In this document: piece after piece, positions 62,283 to 64,000 of the stretch
Layout of the letters: each line of letters begins with the position of its first letter
Numbering within the stretch: position 1 is the stretch's first letter
Assembly: GCF_004127445.1 (NCBI RefSeq)
Contig: NZ_QEXM01000041.1
Location: 405,423 to 469,422, forward strand
Direction: 5' to 3'
Origin: Streptomyces alfalfae
GTDB lineage: Bacteria; Actinomycetota; Actinomycetes; Streptomycetales; Streptomycetaceae
Length of the DNA: 64,000 bases
Notes under the pieces: model-generated
The model's database searches: none
What the model was told of the DNA's origin: nothing
The model's input: only the letters and a program-made list of their open reading frames with translations
Made by a program: the position numbers and the translations under genes

Positions 62283-62343
62283 GCGCTTCGACAAAAACAA
62301 AAGGACCCCTGGTCCCAGCGTGGACGCTGGGACCAGGGGTCCT
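62283..62343 (-). terminator. rRNA operon terminator
   Basis: A perfect 19-bp stem (62302-62320 with 62325-62343, loop TGGA) is followed on the minus strand by a T-rich run (TTTTGTTTTTGTCG, 62283-62300). This is a classical intrinsic terminator just after 5S rRNA and before the repeat-protein gene. Confidence 0.95.
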
Positions 62344-62353
62344 CCAATAATTG

Positions 62354-62471
62354 TTCGGCGGCGTCCTACTCTCCCACAGGGTCCCCCCTGCAGTACCATC
62401 GGCGCTATGAGGCTTAGCTTCCGGGTTCGGAATGTAACCGGGCGTTTCCCTCATGCTATGACCACCGAAAC
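62354..62471 (-). rRNA. rrf: 5S ribosomal RNA
   Basis: The minus strand starts GTTTCGGTGGTCATAGC and ends near GACGCCGCCGAA, giving about 118 bases. CCCGGTTACATTCCGAAC and GAAGCTAAGCC are canonical 5S segments. Ends may be off by one to three bases. Confidence 0.96.
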
Positions 62472-62607
62472 CCTATGAAATATCCCGCTGTAGAGCAGGA
62501 TCTCAAACAGGGCAGCGAACAAGCACACTTTTCAATTTAGATAGTGACGCTGTTCAGCCGACACAACTGTTCGTTGTTTCAGAACCAACACAGTGGACGC
62601 GAGCAAC
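62472..62607 (-). other. 23S-5S intergenic spacer
   Basis: About 136 bases, AT-richer than the chromosome average. Part of it likely forms the processing stem flanking mature 23S. No tRNA gene is seen. Confidence 0.8.

Positions 62608-64000
<1,393 letters not shown>

Noticed and set aside
62472..62607. tRNA gene in the 23S-5S spacer
   Set aside because: No cloverleaf or T-loop consensus is visible.

Overview
The window is high-GC chromosomal DNA from a Streptomyces or a very close relative. Four things point there: third-codon-position GC bias; paired streptogrisin-type secreted proteases; an sflA (SepF-like) gene; and a core gene order (ParA-like ATPase, scpA, scpB, rluB, nrtR-type regulator, aroH, tyrA, cmk, plsC-like, der; then ald, pyrG, recN, nadK, tlyA) that matches the conserved part of Streptomyces chromosomes as I remember it. 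Species cannot be assigned from sequence inspection alone.

Layout. 1-1461: 5' part of an error-prone DNA polymerase III alpha subunit. 1637-8496: a membrane protein, two streptogrisin-type proteases flanking a broken SPFH gene tail, about 0.9 kb with no supportable gene, a Cys-rich DUF5685 protein and sflA. 8539-14655: acyl-CoA dehydrogenase, DHA2 drug exporter, PIG-V-like mannosyltransferase, PAP2 phosphatase and an I78-type inhibitor. 15118-19967: an accessory, scarred stretch with a frameshifted cytochrome oxidase (ctaD) fragment, a WYL regulator, a GT4 glycosyltransferase pair, and a head-to-head deletion scar joining the remains of a substrate-binding protein gene and an ABC ATPase gene. 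19951-22413: Rpf/LysM cell-wall hydrolase and two unassigned genes.

22485-37214 is almost wholly minus-strand housekeeping. It holds ribosome GTPase der, plsC-like acyltransferase, cmk, tyrA, aroH, an ADP-ribosylglycohydrolase with its NrtR-type regulator behind a large perfect palindrome, rluB, scpB, scpA, a ribbon-helix-helix-like protein, a ParA-like ATPase, ald, and an NB-ARC/TPR protein. Many neighbours are coupled by ATGA/GTGA stop-start overlaps. 37383-54378 carries an ADP-ribose Nudix hydrolase, pyrG, a GH15 glycosidase, an Old Yellow Enzyme/RidA pair with a divergent TetR regulator, a PucR regulator, a GT4, recN, an FtsX-like permease, nadK, tlyA and an SCP2 protein. 53527-57502 is an iron-siderophore uptake locus (ATPase, two permeases, divergent siderophore-interacting flavoprotein) with a DtxR-type iron box. 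57545-62227 holds a HAD phosphatase, a DUF1015 protein and an exceptionally repetitive Arg/Asp/Gly-rich TPR protein. The window ends in the 3' part of an rRNA operon on the minus strand (partial 23S, then 5S and a strong terminator).

No complete new defence or biosynthetic system is evident. The most unusual items are the RGG/RDD-repeat TPR protein beside the rRNA operon, the 49-bp NrtR operator palindrome, the ParA/RHH pair fused to the condensin (scpAB) operon, and three gene remnants that record deletions.
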